5,460 nucleotides of DNA from NCBI GenBank assembly GCA_902767455.1, contig CACXHH010000072.1, positions 1-5,460 on the forward strand, in the 5' to 3' direction. A program made the position numbers and the translations under genes. Below the pieces are notes generated by a model, which was given only the letters and a program-made list of their open reading frames with translations, searched no databases and was not told the origin of the DNA. The stretch is from an uncultured Eubacteriales bacterium (GTDB taxonomy: Bacteria; Bacillota; Clostridia; Christensenellales; Borkfalkiaceae). This document shows, piece after piece, positions 4,825 through 5,460 of this stretch; the first letter of the stretch is position 1, and each line of letters begins with the position of its first letter.

Positions 4825-5460
4825 ATGAAAATATTGATCGCATCCGAATCTTACCACATGATGAACGGGGTTGCGGGCGTGGTGACGGCGCTGGTAGACA
4901 CTTTCCGTGCGTGCGGACACGACGTCAAGGTGCTCGGACTTTCCGATACAACTTCTGCAAAACAACAAGGCGACGATTACTTTATCCCTTCGTTTCCCGT
5001 TCCGTTGTATCCCGATTTAAGACAATCCGTCGCGCATCGCCACCGCTTCGTTAAACAGCTTATCGAGTGGAAACCCGATATCATACACGTTCATACCGAA
5101 GGCTCAGTCGCGGATATTTCAAGGTATATCTCTAAAAAGACGGGCGCGCCTATCGTTATGACCATGCATACGGATTACACCAAATTCATATTCCACAGCC
5201 ACGACGATACGCAATTTGCCTACTACGCCTCCAAGGCGTGGATGGCTACCGTTTACAGGCGCGCAACGCTCATGATAACGCCTTCCGTAAAGGCTAAAAA
5301 CATACTCAAACACTATTCGCCGAAGCACAAAGTCGCCGTTATCCCGAACGGCATAAAACTCGACCTTTTCAAACCCGTTCCGACCGAAGAAGAGATTTCA
5401 CGGCTCAAAGAAAGATTTCAGTTGGACACGACCGAAAAACTGCTCGTATGCGTTTCTCGG
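4825..5460 (+). CDS. GT4-family glycosyltransferase, N-terminal part (diacylglycerol glucosyltransferase-like)
   Basis: The first 212 codons of a glycosyltransferase, open to the right edge with no stop. The N-terminal Rossmann acceptor domain begins MKILIASESY, then NGVAGVV (14-20), the GT4 glycine loop, and GHDVKVL (31-37). DIIHVHTEGS (85-94) and MHTDYTKFI (114-122) are the acceptor-site signatures, and VIPNGIKLDLFKP (172-184) marks the inter-domain linker before the donor-sugar domain, which starts at LLVCVSR. The HTEGS, HTDY and PNGI motifs together resemble bacterial 1,2-diacylglycerol 3-glucosyltransferases and related retaining GT4 enzymes, which make membrane glycolipids at the cytoplasmic face. 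The catalytic E(x7)E motif lies beyond the window, so activity and sugar cannot be judged. The start has GGAG (4813-4816) 8 nt upstream and its own promoter. Lipid specificity is inferred; other GT4 functions remain possible. Confidence 0.88.
   Translation, partial: MKILIASESYHMMNGVAGVVTALVDTFRACGHDVKVLGLSDTTSAKQQGDDYFIPSFPVPLYPDLRQSVAHRHRFVKQLIEWKPDIIHVHTEGSVADISRYISKKTGAPIVMTMHTDYTKFIFHSHDDTQFAYYASKAWMATVYRRATLMITPSVKAKNILKHYSPKHKVAVIPNGIKLDLFKPVPTEEEISRLKERFQLDTTEKLLVCVSR

Noticed and set aside
1..5460. CRISPR arrays, insertion sequences, tRNA genes, toxin-antitoxin or phage-defence genes
   Set aside because: No regularly spaced repeats, transposase motifs, cloverleaf-type sequence or relevant protein families were found on either strand.

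Overview
This 5.46 kb window is bacterial. Its protein families, AT-rich intergenic DNA, strong AAGGAG-type ribosome binding sites and frequent ATA and AGA codons suggest a Bacillota (Clostridia-like) genome, possibly an uncultured gut lineage. That placement is inference. The coding DNA is moderately GC-rich and rich in CpG. No rRNA, tRNA, CRISPR array, insertion sequence or phage gene is visible.

The left two thirds (1-3662) is one tightly packed minus-strand gene series. In transcription order it encodes a flavodoxin (3662-3198), a carboxymuconolactone decarboxylase (CMD) family protein (3195-2878), a YajO-like aldo/keto reductase (2868-1906), an iron-sulfur-flavoprotein-like FMN reductase (1895-1359), a YqhD/BDH-type iron-containing alcohol dehydrogenase (1310-147), and the start of a TMEM175/DUF1211 membrane protein (136 to beyond the left edge). 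Gaps are 2, 9, 10, 48 and 10 nt and no terminator is evident between the genes, so one operon is likely.

A 191-bp AT-rich region (3663-3853) separates this operon from a divergent LysR-type regulator (3854-4699, plus strand). It holds two good sigma-70-like promoters that face each other, a perfect 7-bp inverted repeat between their start points, and a T-N11-A dyad typical of LysR binding sites. The simplest reading is a LysR-controlled redox operon. Two flavin proteins would handle electrons, while the aldo/keto reductase and the alcohol dehydrogenase reduce carbonyl compounds with NADPH. The true substrate and inducer cannot be read from the sequence.

After a weak terminator-like hairpin (4718-4740), a separate plus-strand unit begins. 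It has an extended -10 promoter (4744-4772), a short leader with a small inverted repeat, and the first 212 codons of a GT4 glycosyltransferase resembling diacylglycerol glucosyltransferases. The gene runs off the right edge.

The individual families are all familiar. The least explained parts are the symmetric promoter architecture and the physiological role of this gene combination.
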